A stretch of DNA of 64,000 nt, taken from contig JAGYLH010000002.1 in the NCBI GenBank assembly GCA_018400955.1, forward strand, positions 1 through 64,000, in the 5' to 3' direction. Of the stretch, positions 1 through 9,190 are shown in pieces. Every line of letters begins with the position of its first letter. The stretch's first letter is position 1. Position numbers and translations under genes: made by a program. A model generated the notes under the pieces. That model had not been told where the DNA came from. It was given only the letters and a program-made list of their open reading frames with translations, and searched no databases. This DNA comes from Bacteroidales bacterium. Its GTDB lineage: Bacteria; Bacteroidota; Bacteroidia; Bacteroidales; F082.

Positions 1-2
1 GT

Positions 3-1100
3 TTCCCAACAACGATTCCACCGCTTGATCTAAAGCCACAACGCGTGAATGCTTACGAAACCGGATTAAACCTCAGTTTTTTTGAAAACCGCATCGACCT
101 CGATTTCACCTATTATTACCTTTATTCATTTGACCAGATTATTCCCAACCTGCCCGTGCCACTATCCAGCGGAGCCTCTACCATTATGACCAACGAAGGG
201 ATTTTGACCAACCGGGGTTTCGAAATCATTCTGAATACGGTGCCTGTCCGAACCAAAGATTTGGTGATCAGGACAGGCCTGAACCTGGCTCGCAACCGCA
301 ACAAAGTGGTCAGCCTTGGTGGTGATGCCGACTCTTATTTGCTGGCTGACATTTGGGGCCTTAACGGACCGGCTATGATTTTGCACGAAGGCGATGAATA
401 TGGTACCATCAGCGGTTATGATTATGTTTATGATGAGGCAGGCAACAGGCTTGTGAATGATGCAGGCACTAAATACCTCATTACCGATACCCGCGAGCCG
501 ATTGGAAATGCTTCGCCCGATTTTATTGCCGGATTCAATACGGTGGCTACCTATAAAGGATTTCGCCTGGCCATGCTCATCGACACCAAATGGGGAGGCG
601 ATATTTATGCGGGTTCTTACGTAATCGGTTTACAAACCGGCCAAAGCCCTGAAACATTGATTGAAAGAGAGGGTGGGGGATTGCCCTATACCGATCCGGA
701 AGGCACTATCAGCAATATTGGGATCATTTTGGAAGGGGTGCACGAAGATGGAACACCAAATACCACTGTGGTGCATTACTACTATAAATACCTGCCCAAC
801 GCAGGCGGCTGGGGTAAATTTGTTTCTACACCAGGTATATTGGAAAATACCTGGGTGAAAATGCGGGAACTTTCCCTTTCTTACAGCTTTAAACTGGACA
901 AAGATCATCAGGCGAAATCACCACTTTTTCAGTCGCTTACACTGAGTCTGACAGGCAGGGATTTGTTTTATATTTATACCACACTACCCGATAAAATCAA
1001 TCCGGAAGGGATTATGGGCGCTGGCAATGCCCAGGGTTTTGAATGGGCCTCATATCCGGGAACACGCTCATTTATTTTTGGAATAAGTGCTTCATTTTAA
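3..1100 (+). CDS. SusC/RagA-family TonB-linked outer membrane protein, 3' end only
   Basis: The reading frame is open to the left edge of the window, so this is the last ~365 residues of a protein that normally runs to about 1000. The alternating aromatic and polar pattern, with phrases such as GLNLSFFENRIDLDFTYY, NRGFEI and a C-terminal phenylalanine (FIFGISASF), is typical of the beta-barrel end of SusC-type transporters. These import oligosaccharides or peptides across the outer membrane using TonB energy, with a SusD lipoprotein as lid. A SusD gene follows 29 bases downstream, which supports the call. The plug and the TonB-box region lie outside the window, so the substrate cannot be judged. 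Confidence 0.93.
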   Translation, partial: FPTTIPPLDLKPQRVNAYETGLNLSFFENRIDLDFTYYYLYSFDQIIPNLPVPLSSGASTIMTNEGILTNRGFEIILNTVPVRTKDLVIRTGLNLARNRNKVVSLGGDADSYLLADIWGLNGPAMILHEGDEYGTISGYDYVYDEAGNRLVNDAGTKYLITDTREPIGNASPDFIAGFNTVATYKGFRLAMLIDTKWGGDIYAGSYVIGLQTGQSPETLIEREGGGLPYTDPEGTISNIGIILEGVHEDGTPNTTVVHYYYKYLPNAGGWGKFVSTPGILENTWVKMRELSLSYSFKLDKDHQAKSPLFQSLTLSLTGRDLFYIYTTLPDKINPEGIMGAGNAQGFEWASYPGTRSFIFGISASF

Positions 1101-1129
1101 GCAGTTAAAAACACCTAAGAAAGCAGGAA

Positions 1130-2755
1130 ATGAAAAGGAAAATAAGCTATTCAATTTTGATTTTAACAGGACTCTTAATCGCGATTTCCTGCACCAAGGA
1201 TTTTGAGGATATCAATACCAACCCGCACGGTTTTACAACTGCCAGCGACGGTTCACTCTTCAACAGTGTAATTGAATCGCTGATACCGGGCGGGAACGAA
1301 CAGTTTTATATTCACAACGAAATCCTTTACAAGCAAACCCAGCAAGCAGCACTTACGCGTGAAGCCTGGGGAAATTTCACCATCGGCACGGAGGATATCT
1401 GGCAAAACTATTATGGCGTATTGCCTGAAATCAGGGAGCTGGAGAAAAGATTTGCTGCTTATGACCAAACCGCACATGTAATTAATATGCAAGCCATGTT
1501 GAAAATTACCCTGGCACTTAAAACTTTTAAAGTAACTGATTTGTTTGGGGATATGCCCTTTTCGGAGGCGGGCTATGGTTTTCAAAACCTGGATTTTTTA
1601 AGGCCTGCATACGATAGCCAACGTGATATTTACCTTGCCCTGCTCGAAGATTTGCGCTGGGCCGACGAAAATATTGATGAAACAGCAGCACTTGAAGAAC
1701 CCTTTACAACTTTCAGATCCTTCGATCTGCTGTTTAATGGTGATATGCAACAATGGCGAAAACTGGCAAATTCATTGCGCTTGCGCCATGCCATGCGCAT
1801 TGCTGATAAAGAACCCGCCTTAGCCGGTGAGGTGGTGGCTGATATTGCAGAGAACAACAGGCCTGTGTTTTTAGGCTATGATTTTCTGACACCATTGCTG
1901 GAAGATGCCAGTTTGAGGCCTGCCACTATGGGGTTTAAAAATGAAGGCCTGAATTGGTCCTTCAGGGAGCATAACAATTTGAGAATGGGTTCAACGATAT
2001 GGCAACAGCTTGCTTCTCACGACAGTACCGATGGCAGTGGGATATTCGATCCGCGTGCCTATATCTTTTTTGAAAGGGATAACCAAAACCGCTGGAAACC
2101 TTATCCGCAACTGCCCGACATTGGTGCACCTGCATCAGGTGGCATCCCCTATGGCTCCCACCGCGACCAAGCAGGTGCTTTCCAGATAAAAGGTGAAACC
2201 TGTATTTATTCGCCATTTAACTATTTCCTGATCCGGGACGAAGATTATATGCCCATCATCATTTACACAGGTGCCGAAACCCATTTCCTGCTTTCAGAAG
2301 CCTATTGGAAAGGCATAGGCGTGCCCCAAGACAGGACGCAGGCTGAAATTGAATACTTTAACGGCATTAACTCTTCGGTGGAGTGGTGGAGACGCACTGC
2401 TTCGAACAGCCGTTTGCCCATGTCGGGCATGCTGTTTACCGATATGGTGAGTATTCCGCAAAACCTGAATTCAGCCACGGTGCAAACCCATTTTGGATTC
2501 TGGAACGCCAATACGGATGAAGAAAAATTACAGTTTATCTACACCCAATGGTGGCTTGATGCCTTCAGGCAACCAACCGAGTCCTATGCTCTGGCCCGTC
2601 GCACAGGACTGACGCCCCGCGAAGGTGATCCAATCAATCATTTCCGTTTGCCTTATCCCCCTTCCGAAGCTGAACACAATACGGCCAATTGGGCAGAGGC
2701 CGTTGCGCGACAAGGAGGTGACGATCCACAAGTGAAATTATGGTGGATTCCTTAG
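1130..2755 (+). CDS. SusD/RagB-family substrate-binding lipoprotein
   Basis: Protein of 541 residues with a lipoprotein signal peptide ending LLIAISC (Cys21 would be lipidated), followed by the TKDFEDINTNP phrase common at the mature N-terminus of SusD-like proteins (SusD-like_2 type). The body is alpha-helical and rich in W/N/Y as in TPR-built SusD proteins. It would sit on the outer leaflet as the lid of the SusC barrel encoded just upstream and bind the ligand. The ATG lies 29 bases after the SusC stop, in the same operon. The ligand cannot be read from the sequence; the PNGase F-like neighbour hints at glycoprotein-derived material. Confidence 0.93.
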   Translation: MKRKISYSILILTGLLIAISCTKDFEDINTNPHGFTTASDGSLFNSVIESLIPGGNEQFYIHNEILYKQTQQAALTREAWGNFTIGTEDIWQNYYGVLPEIRELEKRFAAYDQTAHVINMQAMLKITLALKTFKVTDLFGDMPFSEAGYGFQNLDFLRPAYDSQRDIYLALLEDLRWADENIDETAALEEPFTTFRSFDLLFNGDMQQWRKLANSLRLRHAMRIADKEPALAGEVVADIAENNRPVFLGYDFLTPLLEDASLRPATMGFKNEGLNWSFREHNNLRMGSTIWQQLASHDSTDGSGIFDPRAYIFFERDNQNRWKPYPQLPDIGAPASGGIPYGSHRDQAGAFQIKGETCIYSPFNYFLIRDEDYMPIIIYTGAETHFLLSEAYWKGIGVPQDRTQAEIEYFNGINSSVEWWRRTASNSRLPMSGMLFTDMVSIPQNLNSATVQTHFGFWNANTDEEKLQFIYTQWWLDAFRQPTESYALARRTGLTPREGDPINHFRLPYPPSEAEHNTANWAEAVARQGGDDPQVKLWWIP

Positions 2756-2800
2756 TTTGAATAAATTATTTATTTTTAAATAACCTTAAACCAATATCTT

Positions 2801-5302
2801 ATGAAAATTCTTACGCAAAAAATCCAAATGCTGCTTATTCTTTTATTTTTTATGCAGCCCTTTTTCGCAATGGCGCAAACCAACCAGTACCTGCATTTCG
2901 ACAGGGAGGATGATTTTGTGTTACTTGAGAATGCCTCACAGTATTTTTCAGGGAATAATGAAATCTCCATTACCGGATGGTTCTTTACAGATGAACTTGC
3001 TTATGGACAGGGTTATATGGGGTTCAGGATTGGTTCCGGAACGGGTGAGTTTTACATGATTCAACTCAACAATGGGGTTATGGAATGCCGTTTGTTGACA
3101 ACCACCGGCCTCCACGAATATGTTTCGCCCGCCAATACGGCCATACCGCAGGTGTGGCAACACTTTGCCTGGGTGTATGATGGCAGTGCCGTAAAGCTCT
3201 ATGTCAATGGCTTCCTGGTTGGCAGCAGCCCTGCATCGGGTTCCTTTGTGGGCGAAAATGTGCCATTTGGCATTGGTAAAAGCCTTTTGGGGGGATTCAA
3301 TTTTGTTTATGGCGGACGTGTGGATGAAGTGTCAGCCTGGAGCAAAGCCCTTTCCCAACAGGAAATACAGGATATGATGGAAGATGAACTAACAGGCACC
3401 GAAGATGGATTGCAGCTCTATTACAAATTTAATCAGGGCATACCAGGTGGCGACAACACCTCTATTACCCACCTGATTAGCAAAACAGGCACCGGCGAAA
3501 GGGATGCCGAACTGATGAATTTTGCCCTGATCGGCGAAACATCCAATTTCAATGGAACCATTGATGAGGGCTATCAGGCCATCTCTTTTCCTCAGATTCC
3601 CAATCACCTGACCACCGATGAACCCTTCGAAATTGAAGCAATAGCCAGCTCAGGCCTCGAAGTGCTTTTTGAAGTGGTTGCAGGACCGGCTACTATTGAC
3701 GGAAATATTGTAAGCCTTACAGGTGAACCCGGACAGGTTAGCATCGTTGCTACGCAGCCTGGCGATGATTTTTACGATCCGGCAGAGCCTATCACAAATT
3801 ATTTTATGGTTGTTGACCCCATACTGAATGTACCTGATATAGACGCCAGGCACCCGCTTGCCGGCGATGTACTCGTGCCTTCGCTTTCGCAAATACAATT
3901 GGCAGCCTACGCCGAAATTGCATACCCTGAATTGTTTTCAGTTACCAATGTGCGTTTTGTTGTTGACGGCGAAACCATTTACGGCCATGACTACCATCGC
4001 AACGGGCATTATACAGCCTGGTGGACGCCCCCATCTTATGGGAACTACACCATCGAAATTCTCTCGACAAACAATTTTGGGGCTACGGCTTCGCATCCAG
4101 TGAATATCAATATCATTTCGCAGGCTTCAAATATGGAAGTAACTGCTGCTGAGGGTGTATGGATAAATACCGCAACGCCCTCCATAACCGTCGAAGCCGA
4201 ACTGCCTTCTTTCCTGGGAGCTTTTGATCAGGTAATTGCTTCCTTGGAAGTTACCTGCCCACCCGGTGGATGCGGAGAGTGGGACCGCCTGGCCAGCATT
4301 GACGCCAAAGGCCACGATGGCCGCTGGCTCGAAATCATCAGGTATATTACCCCTTATGGTGTTGCCTGTTCACACAACATCGACCTTACTGACTATATTT
4401 CCATATTGAATGGCAAGGTAAGTTTTCGTTTCAATAGTGTTACACTCGACAATGGTTTTGAATACAAACTAAATCTGAGTTACCGGGAAGGGGCTCCTGC
4501 TTACCTCTACAGCAGTATCATTGAGGTGTGGAAAGATACCTACCCCTTTGGCGATTATGCCAACTTACAACCTGTTGAGCCTTGGGATTTTGAGTTTCCG
4601 GCAAACACAGATGCAGCCACACTGAAGCTGGTAGCAACCGGACATGGCTGGGGTAACCTGAATACAGGCAATGCGGCTGAGTTTTACAATGCTACGCATC
4701 ATGTGTGGGTGAATGGTACAGAAACATTTACGCAGCACAACTGGAATGTCTGCAATCCCAATCCCGACGGTTGCCAGCCCCAAAACGGCACATGGTTCCA
4801 CAACAGGGCTGGCTGGTGCCCGGGTGCCATCGCCCCCTGGTTCGATTTTGATATGAGCTCCTTTGTCGCAACAGGAAATGTAAACCTGCAATATGTATTT
4901 TTTGAAGATTATGTTGACTTCTGCCATCCAAACCATCCCGATTGCGTTACCGGCGTCACCTGCGCTGATTGCGACGACGGCTTCAACCCAGTACTCGAAG
5001 TGGCTTGCAACCTGGTTGTTTTTTCGAATGATTATTTTGTAGGTATTCCTGAAGTATCTAAAAATGAGTTCAATGTTAAGCCCAATCCATCCAACGGACT
5101 GCTTGACATCAGTTATACCGGATCAGCAAACTGGGAAACAGCAAGTCTTTCTTTGCACAGCATGACCGGCAAATTGCTGCAACAATTCGAATGGAATGGA
5201 AAATTTGTAAGGATCGACCTTTCAAACCAGCCCAAAGGCATGTATATGCTCGTCATTCAAACCCCTGAAGGAAGGGAAGTTAAAAAGCTAATCCTGCAAT
5301 AG
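2801..5302 (+). CDS. Secreted LamG / PNGase F-like / T9SS-sorted protein
   Basis: Protein of 833 residues. A signal peptide (about 1-25, ending AMAQ) is followed by a LamG/concanavalin-like domain (about 27-230, with ALSQQEIQ near its end), a linker, and at about 430-760 a region resembling both domains of peptide-N-glycosidase F. Matches to the Elizabethkingia enzyme recalled from memory are GEWDRLAS (GDWDRYAN in the enzyme), a FEYKLNL site, GHGWGNL followed by AAEFYNATHH, and RAGWCPG. The three catalytic acids of PNGase F (Asp60, Glu118, Glu206) would correspond to Asp495, Glu554 and Glu627. A type A T9SS sorting domain (PNPSNGLLDISY to KKLILQ) ends the protein. Expected role: cell-surface or secreted release of N-glycans from glycoproteins. 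It is the third gene after SusC/SusD, so a glycoprotein-utilisation operon is inferred. Activity is not proven. Confidence 0.85.
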   Translation: MKILTQKIQMLLILLFFMQPFFAMAQTNQYLHFDREDDFVLLENASQYFSGNNEISITGWFFTDELAYGQGYMGFRIGSGTGEFYMIQLNNGVMECRLLTTTGLHEYVSPANTAIPQVWQHFAWVYDGSAVKLYVNGFLVGSSPASGSFVGENVPFGIGKSLLGGFNFVYGGRVDEVSAWSKALSQQEIQDMMEDELTGTEDGLQLYYKFNQGIPGGDNTSITHLISKTGTGERDAELMNFALIGETSNFNGTIDEGYQAISFPQIPNHLTTDEPFEIEAIASSGLEVLFEVVAGPATIDGNIVSLTGEPGQVSIVATQPGDDFYDPAEPITNYFMVVDPILNVPDIDARHPLAGDVLVPSLSQIQLAAYAEIAYPELFSVTNVRFVVDGETIYGHDYHRNGHYTAWWTPPSYGNYTIEILSTNNFGATASHPVNINIISQASNMEVTAAEGVWINTATPSITVEAELPSFLGAFDQVIASLEVTCPPGGCGEWDRLASIDAKGHDGRWLEIIRYITPYGVACSHNIDLTDYISILNGKVSFRFNSVTLDNGFEYKLNLSYREGAPAYLYSSIIEVWKDTYPFGDYANLQPVEPWDFEFPANTDAATLKLVATGHGWGNLNTGNAAEFYNATHHVWVNGTETFTQHNWNVCNPNPDGCQPQNGTWFHNRAGWCPGAIAPWFDFDMSSFVATGNVNLQYVFFEDYVDFCHPNHPDCVTGVTCADCDDGFNPVLEVACNLVVFSNDYFVGIPEVSKNEFNVKPNPSNGLLDISYTGSANWETASLSLHSMTGKLLQQFEWNGKFVRIDLSNQPKGMYMLVIQTPEGREVKKLILQ

Positions 5303-5338
5303 AAACAGATCGCTTATTTGTAATTGTAGATGGGGAGT

Positions 5339-5376
5339 AAGCGGCCAATGGGTATTTATACTTGTTGGCCGCTTTT
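5339..5376 (+). terminator. Rho-independent terminator after the SusCD operon
   Basis: Ten-base arms AAGCGGCCAA / TTGGCCGCTT pair perfectly around a 16-base loop and are followed by TTTT. It lies 37 bases after the PNGase F-like gene and before the opposing gene ending at 5450, so it would end the SusC-SusD-PNGase transcript. Confidence 0.75.
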
Positions 5377-5449
5377 CCATTTGGATGGCTAACAATTTCA
5401 GATGGACCTACACAGAAATCTACGGTTATTGGTTGTAATTTTTTCTAAT

Positions 5450-6379
5450 TTAAACAAATGCATCGAAGTGTTTTAATACTCTCAAAGCCCGGAGCGTATT
5501 CCATCGGCTTGTCTGTCCGGCTTTTTCCATGACAAAATGTGTTTGTCCGGGATGGTGGGCAGCCACTTTCCATTGTCCTTCGCTATTTCGTTTGGATACT
5601 AAAATGGCAAGGGCTTCCCCCATGCGCCTGTCATAGGGTGCAGCAGCTTGTGCGAAATATTCCAGCGCCCGCAATATGTCGTAATACCAGCGGCAGGGGT
5701 AATGGAGTTTTAGGAAAGCCGGTTTGATGATTTCGCCGGTTTTGTCGGAGCGAAACAGTTTGTGCATCAGCATGAATTCGCGCGTATCCTCCTCAACATG
5801 AAGAAGTTCGTTAAGCCGGTAATGATAACCGTTTCTCTTGTATTCATCAATGCCTTCCACAACGGATATGCTGGTGTGCAAGGAGCTGTGCTTTGCCCCA
5901 TGCCGGTTCCATTGGCAATTGAAGCCACCATCCGCCATCTGGCCCGACAGTATGAAATCAACAACAGTTTCCATTTCCTTTTCAGCTAAACCAAAATAGG
6001 AGGCATAGTTTAAGGCCATGCCGTTGATGCACAAATCACTATACTTCACTGAACCTGCCGGATTGATGCCGCCATCTTCACCTTTCTCTTTCAGGAAAAT
6101 CAGTTTTATCGTTTCCTGAATGGCAGCATGGTGAGGATCAATCTGCGAATTTTTGAGATCAAGCAAAGTGTAATGTGTCGATGTCCATTTGGGTTGGTAA
6201 AAGGAGAGCCCCCAATGCCCGTTGGGCTTGCGCTTTTCAAGGAATTGCTTTCCCCAACCTTCATTTTCAATCCGTTGCCTTAAGTTGGGTTTTTCTGTAT
6301 TCAAAAGGTCACGATGGGTTTGGTATTGGATGGAAACATCTCCCTGAAGGAGCCAATCAATGATTTGTGGGGCTTGCAT
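5450..6379 (-). CDS. Prenyltransferase/squalene-cyclase-like alpha-alpha toroid protein
   Basis: Protein of 309 residues from the chosen ATG at 6379; an upstream in-frame ATG at 6424 is rejected because a TAAATTTG -7 box (6401-6408) lies between the two. The sequence carries repeats of the terpenoid-cyclase/prenyltransferase toroid type: NGHWGLSFYQPKW, DGGFNCQWNRHGAKHSSLHTS and SEGQWKVAAHHPG, with many W/H/G. Neither the DxDD acid motif of squalene cyclases nor the prenyltransferase zinc ligands are evident, so it is probably a toroid protein of unknown function, not a true hopanoid enzyme. There is no signal peptide, so it is probably cytoplasmic. It is monocistronic and convergent with the SusCD operon. 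Confidence 0.6.
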   Translation of the reverse strand: MQAPQIIDWLLQGDVSIQYQTHRDLLNTEKPNLRQRIENEGWGKQFLEKRKPNGHWGLSFYQPKWTSTHYTLLDLKNSQIDPHHAAIQETIKLIFLKEKGEDGGINPAGSVKYSDLCINGMALNYASYFGLAEKEMETVVDFILSGQMADGGFNCQWNRHGAKHSSLHTSISVVEGIDEYKRNGYHYRLNELLHVEEDTREFMLMHKLFRSDKTGEIIKPAFLKLHYPCRWYYDILRALEYFAQAAAPYDRRMGEALAILVSKRNSEGQWKVAAHHPGQTHFVMEKAGQTSRWNTLRALRVLKHFDAFV

Positions 6380-6400
6380 GACTTTTGGTTTGAAGTAGTA

Positions 6401-6408
6401 CAAATTTA
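6401..6408 (-). promoter_or_regulatory. -7 promoter box TAAATTTG for the toroid protein
   Basis: It matches the Bacteroidota -7 consensus TAnnTTTG on the minus strand, about 20 bases before the ATG at 6379. No clear -33 TTG at the usual spacing was seen. Confidence 0.5.
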
Positions 6409-6702
6409 CGCTTTTTATATACAAGAAAACTTTCTGTGCCCTATGTGCCTTCTGCGTTCTAAATCATTGATAACCAAATAGGTATATAGAAGGACACATA
6501 GAAATAACCACATAGTGTTGTTATATTTCATCCCCTTTTCTATGGATACATCCTTTGAGGAGGTTATTCTGGAAGTTTCACTAAAGTATTACTGATCTGA
6601 CGTTTCGCAGAAGATTTGATTAAATATGAACTGTAGTAACAGTCTGCTTATAAAGACTATAATACTGTTGAAAGGGGGGGTATAGGTTTAGTTTCTGTTT
6701 TA

Positions 6703-6734
6703 GCCCCCATATCCGCCCCGGCGGATATGGGGGC
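6703..6734. repeat. Perfect 32-bp palindrome with GC-rich centre
   Basis: Two 15-base arms beginning GCCCCCATATCC are exact reverse complements around a central CC. No poly-T tail follows, so it does not look like an ordinary terminator. A REP-like dispersed palindrome or protein-binding site is more likely. Confidence 0.8.
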
Positions 6735-6869
6735 AACAAAAATACCTATTACCTTATAACCATCGAATTCAAGCTATTAATGCAAATGGACAAACTTATA
6801 ATACAGAATATCAGTATTATATCAAAATCCGTGAATTCTCTTACCATTCATTGTCAGGTCGTTACTCAA

Positions 6870-6902
6870 TGTACGAAACATCAGTAACTGATGTTTCGTA
6901 CA
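6870..6902. repeat. Perfect 33-bp palindrome
   Basis: Arms of 16 bases, TGTACGAAACATCAGT and its exact complement, flank a single A. AT content is moderate, there is no T-tract, and no gene lies close by. It could extrude as a cruciform or bind a dimeric protein. Confidence 0.8.
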
Positions 6903-6950
6903 AGTTGTAAACAACCCATACTATATGTTAACAACCTGTTGATTAGTTAA

Positions 6951-7103
6951 TTAGTGCCTGTCTATAATGTCTTGTGCTTGAACTTTAAAGTTCTCAAGGG
7001 CGAGGCATGCAAGAAATGAATGTCAGGAGTCCCTAAAAAATCGGGATGACTGACATGAATGACGGGCATAACGAAGCCATCGGACTTTAAAGACAAGCAC
7101 TAA
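6951..7103. mobile_element. MITE-like element, 153 bp
   Basis: The ends are 21-base inverted repeats: TTAGTGCCTGTCTATAATGTC on the left and, read on the other strand, TTAGTGCTTGTCTTTAAAGTC on the right, with three mismatches. Inside are a GAACTTTAAAGTTC palindrome and an imperfect stem around 7020-7060 (ATGTCAG...CTGACAT). There is no coding capacity. These are the marks of a miniature inverted-repeat transposable element moved by a transposase encoded elsewhere. A target-site duplication is not clear; the flanks read gttaa/ctag. Confidence 0.6.
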
Positions 7104-7173
7104 CTAGAAGGAACGTTCATTAAATCATACAAAAAGGCAATCCTGTAAAGGACAGCCGTAATTTCACAAATAG

Positions 7174-7203
7174 AAAAAGCCCGAAGCATTTCACACCGGG
7201 CTT
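7174..7203 (-). terminator. Terminator of the acyl-CoA dehydrogenase gene
   Basis: On the minus strand AAGCCCG...CGGGCTT forms a stem around a 13-base loop and is followed by a short T-rich tract (TTTTTCT), starting 20 bases after the stop at 7224. Confidence 0.75.
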
Positions 7204-7223
7204 CCAAATGTTGAAAACTGATG

Positions 7224-9002
7224 TTAGAACGAATAATAATTGTCGGCAATCAGTTTGTCGGCAATACGCCTGCGTGCGTCTTTTACATTCACTGCTTTGG
7301 ACTGGCAAAGGGCTTGCATGGCATCGAGCATTTTTTGCTGTAGCTCAGCAGGGGCGAAGCTCACAATGGCCTCGCGGCCAGAACGCAGCATGGCTATGGC
7401 AGTATCAAATACCAGCACATCAAGGATATCATGATAAAGCAAAAGCTCATCACGGCTTTTAAGCTGCTCCATTTTCTTCACCCTTAGCACAGTAGATTCA
7501 GCTGCATAAACCTGCATAAGCATATCCGAAATATTCATCATAACTTCTTCCTCTTCGGCCATCTTTCTTCCAAATGCCTCCGACATCACCGGAATCAAAA
7601 TTAAAATTGCTTTCTTGAGGTTTCTTACGGTGGCGCGTTTTTCTTCGAACCAATCATCATGACTGGTTTTTTCTGCCTGATCCATTGTGTCGTACATTTC
7701 ACGGGCTTTTTCAAAGAGCTTGAAATCGCTTTTCATACCTTTTTTAAGCAAAGCATCCACTGCCAATAAACGGTTGATTTCGTTGGTCCCTTCAAAAATC
7801 CTGTTGATGCGCGAATCGCGGTAAGCACGGTCCACAGGTGTTTCAGAGGAAAAGCCCATGCCACCATATATTTGTACAGCTTCGTCCACCACATAATCAA
7901 GGGCTTCGGAGCCAAACACCTTCATCAAAGCACATTCGATGGCATAATCTGCAACACCTTCAATATTGGCCAAGCCATGCACTACACCATCAGCCTTTTT
8001 GGCTAAAATGTTGTCCTGAATATCTTTACTGGAACGATATACAGCCGATTCGGTGGCAAATGTTTTAATTACCTGTTGGGCAAGTTTGTATTTGATGGCC
8101 CCAAACTCAGCAATGGCTTTTCCGAATTGTTTGCGCTCATTGGCATAATTTACAGAATGTAGTATGGCCCTTTTGGCACCACCTACAACAGTAGCAGCCA
8201 ACTTGATACGCCCCAGGTGCAAAATATTTAAGGCGATGCGGAAACCTTCACCACGGCGACCCAGCAGGTTCTCCACGGGTACTTTCACATCATTAAAGAA
8301 AATCTGACGTGTGGACGAACCTTTAATGCCCATTTTCCTTTCTTCGGGATTCATGCTCACACCTTCCCAGGCCCGCTCAACAATAAAGGCACTAAGTACG
8401 CGGTCGTTGTCAATCTTGGCGAATACCGTTTGGATATCAGCAAAGCCTCCGTTGGTTATCCACATTTTTTGGCCATTCAGAATATAATGCTTTCCATCGT
8501 CGGACAAAACAGCTTTTGTACGACCGGAATTGGCATCTGAACCAGCACCGGGCTCCGTAAGGCAATACGCAGCCATCATCTCGCCACTGGACAAACTGGG
8601 AATATACTTGGCTTTTTGCTCTTCATTGCCATAATAAAGGATGGGAAGTGTGCCAATACCTGTATGGGCCATGAGGGCAACCGAATAGGAATAACCTGCA
8701 CCCAAGGCTTCGTTGGCGCGCATAATGGGCAAAAATGCCTGCTCAAAACCACCATATTCTTCAGGAATAGATAAGCCAAGTAAGCCCAATTCGCCGGCTT
8801 TTTTCAACAATTCAGCCATCAGGCCGTCTTCCTGCTTGTCGATACGGTCAAGATTGGGGAAAATTTCTGCTTCAAGAAAATCCTGGCAGCTTTCGGTAAT
8901 CATTTTCGTTTCTTCATCAAATTCTTCAGGTATAAACACCTGATTAACATCTACATCCCTTATCAAGAACTCTCCGCCTTTGAGTGTGGTCTTTGCTTCC
9001 AT
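7224..9002 (-). CDS. Acyl-CoA dehydrogenase (long, ~590-residue type)
   Basis: Flavoprotein for the first step of fatty-acid beta-oxidation: FAD-dependent dehydrogenation of acyl-CoA to trans-2-enoyl-CoA, with electrons passed to ETF. The protein is 592 residues from the ATG at 9002 (MEAKTTLKGGEFL), longer than the ~380-residue classical enzymes because of an extra C-terminal helical domain, as in VLCAD/ACAD9-like proteins. Motifs seen are the FAD-site block AAYCLTEPGAGSDANS, MWITNGGFAD, YGGMGFSSETPVDRAYRD and RIFEGTNEINR, which is the usual neighbourhood of the catalytic glutamate. An in-frame ATG at 9050 lies upstream of a good -7 box and was rejected. The gene appears monocistronic with its own terminator. 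Confidence 0.93.
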   Translation of the reverse strand: MEAKTTLKGGEFLIRDVDVNQVFIPEEFDEETKMITESCQDFLEAEIFPNLDRIDKQEDGLMAELLKKAGELGLLGLSIPEEYGGFEQAFLPIMRANEALGAGYSYSVALMAHTGIGTLPILYYGNEEQKAKYIPSLSSGEMMAAYCLTEPGAGSDANSGRTKAVLSDDGKHYILNGQKMWITNGGFADIQTVFAKIDNDRVLSAFIVERAWEGVSMNPEERKMGIKGSSTRQIFFNDVKVPVENLLGRRGEGFRIALNILHLGRIKLAATVVGGAKRAILHSVNYANERKQFGKAIAEFGAIKYKLAQQVIKTFATESAVYRSSKDIQDNILAKKADGVVHGLANIEGVADYAIECALMKVFGSEALDYVVDEAVQIYGGMGFSSETPVDRAYRDSRINRIFEGTNEINRLLAVDALLKKGMKSDFKLFEKAREMYDTMDQAEKTSHDDWFEEKRATVRNLKKAILILIPVMSEAFGRKMAEEEEVMMNISDMLMQVYAAESTVLRVKKMEQLKSRDELLLYHDILDVLVFDTAIAMLRSGREAIVSFAPAELQQKMLDAMQALCQSKAVNVKDARRRIADKLIADNYYSF

Positions 9003-9031
9003 AAATAATTTTTTAAGTTGAAAATAGAGCG

Positions 9032-9039
9032 CAAACTTA
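9032..9039 (-). promoter_or_regulatory. -7 promoter box TAAGTTTG for acyl-CoA dehydrogenase
   Basis: A full match to TAnnTTTG on the minus strand, about 30 bases before the ATG at 9002. It supports the shorter start. Confidence 0.5.
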
Positions 9040-9105
9040 GCTAAAAACATCTAAATTTCTACATGTTAAAACGACTGAAAACCTAATTTATATCAATTCT
9101 AATAA

Positions 9106-9145
9106 AAAAAGCAAATGCCTGCGGACTGCAAAACATTTGCTTTTT
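9106..9145 (-). terminator. Terminator of clpC
   Basis: AAAAAGCAAATG and CATTTGCTTTTT form a perfect 12-base stem with a 16-base loop. Read on the minus strand the stem is followed by a T-run. It lies 45 bases after the clpC stop. Confidence 0.75.
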
Positions 9146-9190
9146 CTTTATAGACAGCCCGATAATGGGCCAATACCGCATCAAAAAAAA

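Larger units (their letters stand above)
6380..7223. other. Gene-free interval rich in inverted repeats
   Basis: About 840 bases with no convincing gene. It holds a 32-bp palindrome (6703-6734), a 33-bp palindrome (6870-6902), a 153-bp MITE-like element (6951-7103) and the acyl-CoA dehydrogenase terminator (7174-7203). Between the two palindromes a short plus-strand frame reads YNHRIQAINANGQTYNTE, faintly like the end of a fibronectin type III domain. It could be a relic of a secreted protein, but it is too short to call. Confidence 0.6.

Noticed and set aside
6740..6910. Fibronectin-like relic (YNHRIQAINANGQTYNTE)
   Set aside because: Only about 20 residues resemble the family and the frame has no start; too weak to annotate as a pseudogene.
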